From: Mesostigma viride
Lineage: Eukaryota > Streptophyta > Mesostigmatophyceae > Mesostigmatales > Mesostigmataceae
DNA length: 64,000 nucleotides
NCBI GenBank assembly: GCA_009746045.1
Contig: RPFO01001598.1
Location: 351,001-415,000, forward strand
Direction: 5' to 3'
The notes under the pieces were generated by a model. That model saw only the letters and a program-made list of their open reading frames with translations. It had not been told where the DNA came from and did not search any database. Positions 1 to 12,400 of this stretch are shown piece by piece. The position numbers and the translations under genes are program-made. Each line of letters starts with the position of its first letter. Within the stretch, counting starts at the first letter, position 1.

Positions 1-40
1 CCTTAATGATACTTTGCCATCCTCATCGCGCCATACTCAC

Positions 41-1282
41 GTGCAGCTCCGCCGCGTCGGTCAACTTGGTCACCACCCCCTCCATCGCCGCCTCCGCCTT
101 GCGCCACGTGGCGTCCGTGACTGGCGCCAGCAGCTGGCCCTGTCCCCAGGGCTCCAGCGTGACGCGCACCAGCACACGCACGTCTGCCGCGCCCGTCACG
201 TTCACCTGCAGCAACCGACGCCAGTGGCCGGTCACATACGCCGAGGGGCCGCCCACCCACGTGACCCCTGCCGCTCCACACAACATGCTGGTCGCTGTCA
301 CGCCCTGGCGTGCCGCGACCACACCAGACTCCACCCTTGATTGGCTGCCGGTATCCGGCTCACCTGGAAACGCCCCCGCGCCCGTGGCAGCCGACGCGGA
401 CGCGCCGCCATCATCCAACGCAGGGCCTGGCTCGGCAGCATCGGCAGCTTCCCCGCCTGCAGAGGCATCCGCGGCGCCGGCACTGGTCACAGAATGATTG
501 CCGGCGCTGCCAGCGGAAGAAATCGTGGCGCTGCCAGCAGAATGAGCTCCCCCCCCCCCAGCCGAGGCAGTCATCGCCGGCGCCAGCAGCGCGCACATCT
601 CCCACCGCATCCTCACATCTCCCCCATGCTCCACCGGCCGCCCCCACCCATCTAGCAAGACCGCACTCAGCGGCAGCCGGTGATGATTGATCACGCGGTG
701 AGGTGACGCGTGCAAGCGGCCCGGGCCAATGCCAGGCAGGGACGAGGATGACGACGAGGGCGGCGCCACGTGGCGGGCCAGCGCGGTGCCATCCGCGACC
801 GCCTTGGCGTTTCCCGCGTCCTCGTCCACGAGGAGCAGGACCTCCCCAGGGACCACACAGGAGACTGGCAGGGTGGCCGTGGCGGACGCCAGGTGGATCT
901 CGGGGCCGGACGGCGAGGCGTGGTGGTTGCCGTCGCCGCCACCTGTGGCGTGGCCCGAGGGGGGGGGCGGGACGGAGATGCCAGAAGTGAAGGTGACGAT
1001 GAAATCACCCAGCCCGACGCACACGAGAAGGAACGTGCGGCCGTCGGTCCCCTTGGTCACCATCAGATCGCCCGCATGAGCGCCCCCATCCTTGCCCGCA
1101 TCAGCGCCCCCATTCTCGCTGCTACGCTTGCCCCCATCCTTGCCGATGGCCAGGGCCACGCTGGCGGACGTCACCACTTCGTAACTGGCCCCCTTGACGA
1201 CGCGCCGCTCGGGCCCACCCCGCAGCTGGACCAGGGACCCACTGCCCAGCAGGAGCACCAGCTGGCCCAGGGGGCGAGGAGA

Positions 1283-1329
<47 letters not shown>

Positions 1330-4300
1330 ATGATGCTGATGCTGATGATGCCAGGCTGGTGGGCGAGTAGCCTCCCTCTCCTCCCAGACCCGCCGCCCCA
1401 CCTTCTTCTGCCAGCAGCAGCGCGGTGTCCAAGCGGCCCGCCACCTTCCCCAGCCCCGCGGCGGCCCCTGTCTCGTGCGCGGCGCGGGGGGACAGGCGGA
1501 CCAGATGCAGCGGGGGATACACATGTACCTGCCACTCGGCCTCCAGGAGAGTCATGGGGAGCGCGCTTGCTGCCCCCCCCTCGCGGCCCCTCTTGTATGA
1601 TGATGGAGTCGTCGTCGTTGTTGACCCCTCACTGCCAGAGGATGACGTCCCGTTGGCGCCACCGCTCACCCAGGGGGCACCGCCCAGGTCCAGGGTCGCT
1701 CGCAGGGTGACCACGCCGGGGGCGACCGCACGGAAGAGCCCGGCCGAGCACCAGAGGCGGTCGGCTCCGTCCCTCAGGGTGCCGACCAGGGACACGACCC
1801 GCACGGGGGCGCCCCCGGACGCCACAACGAGTGCCAACGGAGCCGGTTCTTGCGGGGACGTTTTCTTGCTGCTGCGCATGCTAGCAGAGGTCTCGGCCTC
1901 TCCAGCAGAGCCACCAGCAGCAGCCGCCGCGTGCATGTGAGATCGAACGCCCTCGTGAGATGTGGAGGCGAGGAGGGAGGCGGCGGCGGCGCAAGCCTCG
2001 CCGAGGCCCCCCTCGGGTCGCCCCAGGGACTTTGCCACGCCCGCGTTGGAGGTGTGCCAGTGGACGAGCGGGTCGGCGGCGAGGCAGCTGTGGTAGAGGG
2101 AGCCTGTGTGCGAATGTTGAGGGCAACGAGAGGAGCCACCCAGTAAACGATCCGCGACGTCCTTAGGCGCACAGGGTGCAGAGATTAGGCGTGTCCACTA
2201 CTGTCCGTAGGCGCGTCCACTCCTGTCCGTAGGCGCGTTCACTACTGTCTGTAGGCGCGTCCACTACTGTCTGTAGGCGCGTCCACTACTGTCCGTAGGC
2301 GTGTCCACTACTGTCCGTAGGCGTGTCCACTACTGTCCGTAGGCGTGTCCACTACTGTCTGTAGGCGCGTCCACTACTGTCCGTAGGCGCGTCCACTACT
2401 GTCCGTAGGCGTGTCCACTACTGTCCGTAGGCGTGTCCACTACTGTCCGTAGGCGCGTCCACTACTGTCCGTAGGCGTGTCCACTACTGTCCGTAGGCGT
2501 GTCCACTACTGTCTGTAGGCGCGTCCACTACTGTCCGTAGGCGCGTCCACTACTGTCCGTAGGCGTGTCCACTACTGTCCGTAGGCGTGTCCACTACTGT
2601 CCGTAGGCGTGTCCACTACTGTCCGTAGGCGTGTCCACTACTGTCCGTAGGCGTGTCCACTACTGTCCGTAGGCGTGTCCACTACTGTCCGTAGGCGCGT
2701 CCACTACTGTCCGTAGGCGCGTCCACTACTGTCCGTAGGCGTACGGGGTGCAGAGATTAGAGAGCGTTTGTGCGCAGATACGGAGGAAAGAAAAGGAAGG
2801 AGATGATACCATCCACAGTCGGTGGATTCTGTGATACCAACAAAATGACTAATGCAGTGTCCCATTATTCAAAGTGTATGAACAACATTACGGCGTTGTC
2901 TCGCTGCGGCATCTCCAATCCTTGTGAAAGAACCCATAACCCCCCCTGGCTATTCACATCAGCCAACCTTATCAGCTGTCTCCTCTGGGTCTTCTCTACA
3001 TTGTGCAACTAGCACTTCGGGTTGATGCTGCCACCCTTCTCAATCTATCTTCGCTGGGTGTCCTCCTAACCTAGTGCTGCCACCCCCCGCCCTTCCTATT
3101 CAGGCTAGTGCTGCCATCTGTCGCAGCGTACCGGCGTCGTCGCGTAGCCGTGCGGCGACCAGCAGTGTCTCTCCAATGGCCAAGTCCATGATGGCGTCCT
3201 CCGGCAGGCACAGCTTGGAGGGGGGGGACACGCGTGCGGCGATCTGTGCCCAAGCAAACAAGTGAACATGCACAGACACAGAGGCACACATGCACATGCA
3301 CACATGAACACATATGTCCGTGCATGCACACATGCGCACACATGGACTACTCGGGCAGGCACACGCAGACGCAGACACAGACGCAGACGCACAAGCAGAC
3401 GCAGGCGCGCAAGCGCGAGCAGTGTGAGGATAAACAAGCGAGAAAGAATTGTTGAGCTTTTGCGCCCACACGTGTGTACAGTCATTCACGACTTACGTTG
3501 GGTCGGCTTAAGTTGTTTTCACGCCTTAAGTTGGGTCGCATAGGATTTTGGCATTCTAAGTTCAAAGTAGTGCATAATAGTATGTTTTAGTATATTTAGT
3601 TCAAATCAGTACAATATAGTAGAGTCATAAGTTGGGTTCACGCCTTAAGTTGTGTTGACTCCTCAAAAACCTCGAACCCAACTTAAGGCGTGAATGACTG
3701 TACACACTCTGATAAGCTTGCGTTACAACCACCGCTCAAATGAAACAAACCACCTACGGTTAACTGACAGAGGGGTGGGGAAAAAAGGTCCAATGGGAAA
3801 CGAGCATGCCATGTGGAGCACCAGCAGTCATCGTGGATGCCATCGTAGTGCGAAGCGAGCCAACAAAATCAGTCGCACAGGAGGAAGAACATGAGAGTTT
3901 TCACCTCCTTCATCAAGGCAACACGGGAGAGATGATGCGGGCACCCACTTGCCAGAGACATGCATTACCCCATGAGAAAACACGTCATACAAACTCGACA
4001 GGGTCCATCTAAAAAATTGACTTGATTCGTCTCGGTTCCATCCATCCGCCCGATCCCCTTGTTCACATACTCCGTGTGCCGGTAGTCACCAATCCGTCAC
4101 ACCCCTCTCACCTTGTCCACTTTTAAATTTGTGCCAATAATGAAAAAATTTTGTCCCAACCCACCCACATTCTCCACATTGTGACAAGGTTCCTTCCCAC
4201 CACCCTCACCTTGTCCACATTCCAGGGATCCGAGTGGTGCGCCGCAGCCACATGCGCGTGGCCCACGGCGAGCGCCGCCAGCATCCCCTGCTCCGACACG

Positions 4301-6389
4301 GGCAGCCCCTTCTTGTTGGTGGACGACCAATCGTAGCCGGCGCCACACCCTACAGGGAGGAACGGATCGCCGCAAGGACGCCCCCCCCCCCCCGCCATGC
4401 AACCAGGGGGAACAACAAAACTATGTCAATGGGGTGGTAAATATACGACGGGGTGGTACTACTATAAATATACCATGGGGTGGTACTACTATAAATATAC
4501 CATGGGGTGGCACTACTATAAATATACCATGGGGTGGTACTACTATTAATATACCATGAGGTGTTATATATTCTTTTCAACAGTTGCGTGTAGCCCAGGG
4601 GGGAGGCAAAAGACAAAAGGTCTACAGCAGGGGGGAGGGCTACAGATGCAGCGACGCCTTCGCGGCGGAAAAGGCAGAATGGCTGGTGGCAACCGCTGTC
4701 ACACGGGATTGTGATGGATGGTGAAGATTCATCATCGACAACAAACACGCACCCCCTTTGTGTGAAGAACAGTCTTTTCCCCTTAAAGCATCTGTGATAA
4801 AAAAAATGGCCCCAGCGACTTGGTAAAAAGGAGCCCCATTGGCCGGTGGTAAACAATAGCCCCATCGACTCGTACTACCCCCCAAATGGCTCCCCTCGGG
4901 CACTGTTATGCAAACGCTTCCAGGTTTGAAACACTTAGTGCTCCCGGTGCAAGTATGACCGCCCCCCCTCACCTCCTTGCGCCACCAGCTGCACTTGCTC
5001 GTGGGTCCCTGGCAGCCACGGCAGCCGCAGCTCTGCGATGCCCCCCTTCAAAGCATGCAGCTGCTTGACAAAGGCGCTCGCGGCGGCGGATGCCGCAGCA
5101 TCCTGCAGGGCGTCCGCATCGAGGCCCTTGCCTACAGATCTCTTGCCACCGATGGCGTCGACGATGAGAACGGGGGAACAAGCACTGGTTGGGTCATGGG
5201 GGTGATGGGTGGCGGGAGACAGAACGCAGTCAGAGAGGTTTCTTGTTTTTTGCTAGGGGTGGGGAGGGGCGTGAGGGGTTGAACATGCGCTGAGCGTACA
5301 CGAATGTGCACGTGTCGTGGTGACGCCGGGTGGAAGAGGGGGGAGAGAAAGGGGAGTCGAGTGTCTTTGTTGGTGGGAGTGGGGGTCGCGGGCGGGTGGG
5401 GGGGTGGGAGGACACACAAGGTGGGAAGGGCGGGCGAGGTGCAAAAGGCGCGATCAAGGCGGAAGGTAATCCAGAGCCCGATAGACATAATGAGATATAG
5501 TGTAGAAAAACAAAATTAGTATACATAGTAGTATATATAGTGGTATACATAGTAGTATATATAGTATACATAGTAGTATATAGAGTGCCTTGTGCTGCCA
5601 GGCTTGATCCTTACCTGCCCGTGTCGGATTCTTATTATTGTCTTGAGGGTTCTCCTTGTCGGGGTTTGATTCCCTTCTGTTGCATGCCGTTCTCACCTAC
5701 ATACTTTATCATTCTCAATGAATATACAAAGCATACATACAGGATATACAGATTGGTATTTATTATTCAGCTGAAAATAAACTTAATGATATAGTAGCAT
5801 AGTGCTCAGCTGAAGACGGACATAACGAGATATTCCTAAACTACTGAGCCAGAAATAAACAAATCAACTGCCGGCAGCAGCGACGCATGTCTCGCTACTG
5901 CGGCTAGGACCCCACATCCACTATGGCGATGTGCAAGAAGGCCACACCGACGCACCCACCCACCCACACCCTCTTCTGTCTCTTGCGTTGCTGCCAGCAT
6001 CCCTCACCCGCACTACACGCCCTCTGCCTCCCAATCACACACACATGGCTGCTCGCACTTGACACACATGGCTCCACTCACACATGCGCATGGCTGCCGG
6101 CACAACACCACCGCCATGTCACGTATACAAAAGTTACGCAGTCATGCTAACAGTCGCCCAACCCTGCTGACATATGGCATGCACGTCTCCCCACCACACA
6201 CACGTATGCACGCACACGCACACGCACACGCACACGCACACGCACACGCACACGCACACGCACACGCACACGCACACGCACACGCACACGCACACGCACA
6301 CGCACACGCACACGCACACGCACACGCACACGCACACGCACACGCACACGCACACGCACACGCACACGCACACGCACACGCACACGCAC

Positions 6390-6421
<32 letters not shown>

Positions 6422-9400
6422 GCACACACACAAGACGGTATCCATGCACGCCATGCACGCCATGCACGCCATGCACTCCATACACTCCTTGCACGCCATG
6501 CACGCCATGCACTCCATGCACCCCATGCACGCCATGCACTCCAGGCATGCCCGACTGCTGACGCACGGGACTTACCGCACAGGCCTCTCCGCCTGCAGGA
6601 ACGGCGCTCCCTTGCCGCTTGCCGGCTTGGCCCCCCAGCGCAGCTGCGCTTGGACGATGCCCTCCCCCTCGGCCACGACACGCACGCGCCCCACCAGGGA
6701 CATGCCCAGAGATGCCTCGGCGGCAAACCACACGGGCGCATAGGAGGCCCGAGAGGCAGGGGGGACGAGCGTGACGTTGCCAGTGGCGGCGGCGGTGGGG
6801 AGGGCGTCGAGCGAGGCGGATGCCCGGGTGGCCAGCGCCGCGGATGACAGGATGACACGGGAATTGGTCTCCACCAGCGTGGTGGAGAGCAGGGACGCCC
6901 AGGTGGGTGCCCAGGTGGGCGCGTTGCCCAGGTGCAGGTGGAGCGGCGTGTCCTGCGGGTACATGTATGCCGCCGCCCACATTGTGCCGTCGTTGTTTAG
7001 CACGGAATCACCCAAGGAGCAACCCCCGTCCATGCATTCTTCTGGCCAAGCAATGATCCCGTTGGGTGGCCAAGTAGGCATCCCATTTGGGAGAACGACC
7101 AGTCGTGCTCAACCTCAATGTTTTGCCAGCGCCACGTACACTGCCTCACGTCTACACCAGCTATCCAACTGAAGGGACAGCTGTCAATCAAACGACGTAC
7201 CTTGGACAGCAGGATCAGGTTGTCACTGGAATCCGTCACGTTGATCTCCACCAGGTACTCCCTGCCCTCCACCAGGTACCAGCCGCCCTCGGCCGCACCG
7301 ACCAGCGGCCCGAACGCCAGCTCCTTCCCTTTCTCTCTCCGCCGGGCCACCCCGGTGGCAGATGACGGCAGCGATGATGATGATAACGATGCCGTCGCGG
7401 CCGCGTGCAGCGAGAGAGATATAGCGACGGGGGCGCACACGTGCAGCGTCCCAAGCGCAAAGTGGTCATCGACGCGGGTATCGGTCACGCGGACCTCGGT
7501 ACTGCCGACCGCCACGGTGGACACAAGCCCCGTGGCCGCGTTGATGCTGGCGACGGAGGAGTTGCCCACACTCCACTGGTAGTGGGGTGACGGCATGGGG
7601 ATGGCTGCAAGTATCAGCCCGGGGGGGGAGGGGGGGGATGGCAGGGGGATGGCAGGGGGGTGGCGCGGGGGTGGCAGGGGGTACAGATCAGTACGAAAGG
7701 AGTATCAGGCCACGGACGGCATGCTAAAAGGCAGCAGCATTTAGGTGAGACATGCACTGACGAGTGATGCAAACACAATGCTCTTGCTATTGTACTCACT
7801 AGCTAGGAAAGCTTGTCTTCCTTTCTTCTCCCGCCCCTCCCCCCTCCCCCTCCCCCCTCCCCCTTCCCCCTCCCCCTCCCCCCCCCCTCCCCCTCCCCCC
7901 TCCCCCCTCCCCCCCCCTCCCCCCTCCCCCCCCCCCTCCCCTCCCCCTCCCCTCCCCCCTCCCCCCCCCCCCTCCCCCCTCCCCCTCCCCTCCCCCTCCC
8001 TCCCCCTCCCCTATCAAGGAGACAACTCCCCCCATGCCTAAGCCTGTCGCGTTCGTCTTTCTGCTCGCGTCTCCCATGGCAAGCACATCCGCGTGCCAAC
8101 AGCCTGGACAAGTCCTGATGCCGACATCCCACACACGTAACTGTGCAAATACAATCTAGGCCAAACTGGAGTTTCTGCTTATATTTGTATCAAACCTTTC
8201 AGCATGAGATTAATAATCTTATCAACGTCATCTGTTATCAAACCTAACATGATCTCTATAGGATCTTTCAGCATGAAGTTAACACCTCCCCTGTGCGGCC
8301 AGAGGATGCCGTGCGCGCAACACAAGCCGTCACATGAAACTTCTGATGGAGAGCGTTTGAGCTACGGCACGACAATTAAGCTATTTCCTTAAATTCACCC
8401 CAGCCCCTGTGATTTGATCCAAAACTGATCCCAGTTCACGTATTCCTCCCCAAAGAATCAACCAAACACCTGATCCCAGTTCCCTAACTCTACTCAAAAG
8501 AACCAACCCTGGATCCTTAGATCCACCCACCAACCCCAGTTCTTCAGATCCACCCACCCGCATCGTCCTTCTGCGAGAGGTGCACCGAGTAGGCCACCGC
8601 CGCGCCTGGCAGCACGCACAGGCGCCGGTTGCGGGGCGGCTGGGGCTCCAGAAAGATGGGCTCCACCACCGTGATTTGAAGCGCGTCGCTCAGGCCGTCC
8701 AGGCCCTCCCCCTCCAGGGTGGCCTGCACCCGGGCCTTGCCGGACAGGATGCCCCGCACCTGGATCATGCCGACGCGCGCCGCCTGCCGACGCATCACGA
8801 GAAAAGAAAGAGATGAAGGGGAGAAGGTGGCAAGGATGCGGATACAAGGCAGAATGAAACAGAGAGTGAAAGAGAAGAAAGGGATAAATAGAGGAAGGCA
8901 GGGGAGAAGGTGGCAACGATACGGATACAAGGCAGAATGAAACAGAGAGTGAAAGAGAAGAAAGGGATAAAGAGAGGAAGGCAGGGGAGACGGTGGCAAC
9001 GATACGGATACAAGGCAGAATGAAACAGAGAGTGAAAGAGAAGAAAGGGATAAAGAGAGGAAGGCAGGGGAGACGGTGGCAACGATACGGATACAAGGCA
9101 GAATGAAACAGAGAGTGAAAGAGAAGAAAGGGATAAAGTGAGGAAGGCAGGGGAGACGGTGGTAAGGATATGGGTACGCGGCAAAATGAAAAAGAGAATC
9201 CAAGAGAAGAAGGGAGGAGAGAAGGGACCAAGAATGATGGTACATGGCAGAATGAAAGAATCAAAGAGAAGAAAGAGATAAAAGAGAATATAGGACGGGG
9301 AAAGGGAGCTGGAATACAGGTACTTGGTGACGGTCATCAGCCGTGGTCATGATATCGTACAAATCCAGAGGGAGGAATCAGGTCATGCGATGCAAGGGAT

Positions 9401-12400
9401 GGAGGCAGGTGGGTGGGTGCTGGGGCGATGGAGGACGAGAGGTGATATGCCTCTGGCGCACATAAAGGGAAGTCTGTTTCCCCGATAACAACGTGCCCAT
9501 GAAAACACGCTCTTTCCCATGACCCTGCAGCCCTCGACACCGTCCGGCAGATTGACCAACTGTGGACAATCAAGGAGAGTAACTCCCCCCACCCGAGAAG
9601 AACTTTTCGCTAACAAACCAACTGGAGCTTCATTCTTTATTGACCGAGGAAGGGTAAGAAGGGCGCCCCCCATTCCTCTGTTGCACATCTTTGCACTCGG
9701 CCCCCTCTGTGTCCTTCCACTCACCTCTCTTATCGTGCTTCCCTTCTCTTCGCATCCTTGCACTCACCCCCCTCAACACATGCACTGCTCAAAAGCACAC
9801 TCCTCCCCAATCTTCTCGACTTACCACCCTTGAACCGCCTCAAGACAGACAGAATTCTTGCGATCGATTTAACTTCGTTCACGCCCCATGCATGCGCTAA
9901 TTCTTTGCACTCACGACCCTCGCTTCCCCTTGACCAGCCACGCCCTTTTGGATTAACTTACAAGTAGACTGCGTCACGTGTGCACCCTTTTGGATGGTGT
10001 GTGTGCTTGCAATCTCCCAGGTATCCTCTCAGCCCCCCCCTTTAAAGGTCCTCTCATTCATCACCCTGGAACATCCGCTCACCCACCAAGCTCGCGTGTC
10101 CTTTCACCTTGAAAGACCGTTGCACCCAAACCCCGCGCATGCTCTGTCACTCATCCCGTCCGCGCGCCTTCCCCTGGGACATATCTCACCCACCTTGATG
10201 CGGTCCGGCAGCTCGTCACGCTCTGAGGGCATGCAGCTGGTCACCGTCACCTTCTCCAACACGTCCGCGTCCCTGGGCACTAATGAGCTGATGGCCCAGA
10301 CGATGGTGATGCCCTCCAAGGATGAGAACACGTTCTCCTGCGCATCAAACGCCTGCGCGGTTTGTAGACGAGGTGCATATTGATGCCACCCCACAAGGAG
10401 GAGCAGTGAGACATAGGAACAGCGGACAGAGAAGCGAGCCGGTCCCAGGGTGGGACATAGGATGGGTAAGTTGGTCAGCGACTTGGTAAACACGCGCATT
10501 AGGTTTAGTGAGTGCGTTGGGTGTCGGCAGGGGGATGAGTATTTAAGGTGGGGGACGTAATAATAGAGGTATTATTACTATAAGACATAGAGGAGGAGGA
10601 CATAAGAGATTATGTTGTCGGCAGGGGGATGAACATTTAAGGTGGGGGGGAGTTGGGCAAGTGGGCAGACCTGGCACGCAGGGTGAGGCATCCAAGTAGA
10701 CTGCATACGCTCAGAAGTTGACAGGATTTGTATCATTGCCAAAAGAGCACGTCGCCTTGGTGGACAACCCCAAGAGACACGTGCTAGAAGGCCCCACCAA
10801 CCGGGAGCACTACATGGTGACCTCACAACACAGGTGAGTAAGAAGATGGTGTGAGCTATGATGGGCCACGACTCCTACTAGGCTGTCTACTATCGCTGCT
10901 ACTGCTCGCCCCTGAAAAAAATGTATGGCACGTCCTACGCCCCTGACTACGCTGCTGCTACTGGGCAGTGTCAGTACCACGACCAGGCCTCATTACAGAG
11001 ATCCGATTCCTTTTAGTTGCACCGCTCCAGTGGTGGCCACTCCCCCCCCCTCCCCACATTTCCCCCCAGTGTGCGCACCCCACGTGCATGTAAAACTTGC
11101 CCACACATGAATGAACGGTACAACCCCCACCTGCACGTAGACCTTGCCCACACATGAATGAACAGTCCAACCCCCACCTGCATGTTAACCTTGCCCGCAC
11201 ATGAATGAACCGTCCAACGCCCACCTGGACGTAGATCTTGCCCACGTATCCAAGCCACAGCTTCAGGCTGTGGTGGAACAGCTTGATGCTCGTGATGCGG
11301 TCGAGGTACACGTCGCACTGAAGCACGGAGCGTGTGAACACCTCCTCGGCCACCACGATGGCCATGTGGCGACCGGGGGGCAGCGTGCTACCCTGTGGTG
11401 TGATGGGAGTGGAGCAAGTAAGCCAGCGGGGAAATTAGGGGGGGGGGGATGGAAAGGGGGGAAGGGAGGGGGTAAAGGAAGGGGGTAAAGGAGGGGGGAA
11501 AGGAAGGGGGGAAAGGAAGGGGGAAAGGAAGGGGGAAAGGAAGGGGAAAAGGAAGGGGGGAAAGGAAGGGGGGAAAGGAAGGGGGGAAAGGAAGGGGGGA
11601 AAGGAAGGGGGAAAGGAAGGGGGAAAGGAAGGGGGAAAGGAAGGGGGAAAGGAAGGGGGGAAAGGAAGGGGGAAAGGAAGGGGGGAAAGGAAGGGGGGAA
11701 AGGAAGGGGGGAAAGGAAGGGGGAAAGGAAGGGGGAAAGGAAGGGGGGAAAGGAAGGGGGGAAAGGAAGGGGGGAAAGGAAGGGGGAAAGGAAGGGGGGA
11801 AAGGAAGGGGGGAAAGGAAGGGGGAAAGGAAGGGGGAAAGGAAGGGGGGAAAGGAAGGGGGGAAAGGAAGGGGGGAAAGGAAGGGGGGAAAGGAAGGGGG
11901 GAAAGGAAGGGGGAAAGGAAGGGGGGAAAGGAAGGGGGAAAGGAAGGGGGAAAGGAAGGGGGGAAAGGAAGGGGGGAAAGGAAGGGGGGAAAGGAAGGGG
12001 GAAATGAAGGGGGGAAATGAAGGGGGGAAATGAAGGGGGGAAAGGAAGGGGGGAAAGGAAGGGGGGAAAGGAAGGGGGGAACGGAAGGGCACAGGCGGGC
12101 GCGCCGTTGGGTTAGCGGTGGGAATAAGGAAGAGGGTAATGTATACCGCCAACGGAAGGGAGGCCACACCAGGCATGCCGTTGGTTGAGGCGCGAGCAAG
12201 GGTGCATCTAGGCTGCACAGTTCAGGGGGGGGACCCTGGAAGGGAGCGGGATTCATGGCCCTGGTTGGATGTAGGCCCCAGGAAGGCCATGGAGGCAAGG
12301 TCGCGTGGGGCGCAAGTGGGCAAGGCGTACACAAGGGCTTATTGAGAGAGAATGTGAGCGTGAGGGTTAATTGAGAAACAAGGCATGCGCGAGGGTCTAG

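Noticed and set aside
2188-2742. CRISPR-like regular repeat (22-bp unit)
   Set aside because: Units are contiguous without spacers, in a eukaryotic intron; a minisatellite.
6059-6980. Long His/Ala, Thr/His, Val/Arg or Val/Cys open frames on both strands
   Set aside because: They are the (CACACG)n microsatellite read in different frames; only a short part at 6576-6952 (minus) is real exon.
8811-9262. 83-bp array as another splice-site minisatellite
   Set aside because: The array stops about 30 bp short of the exon-5 acceptor (8784), and no unit contains the exon boundary.
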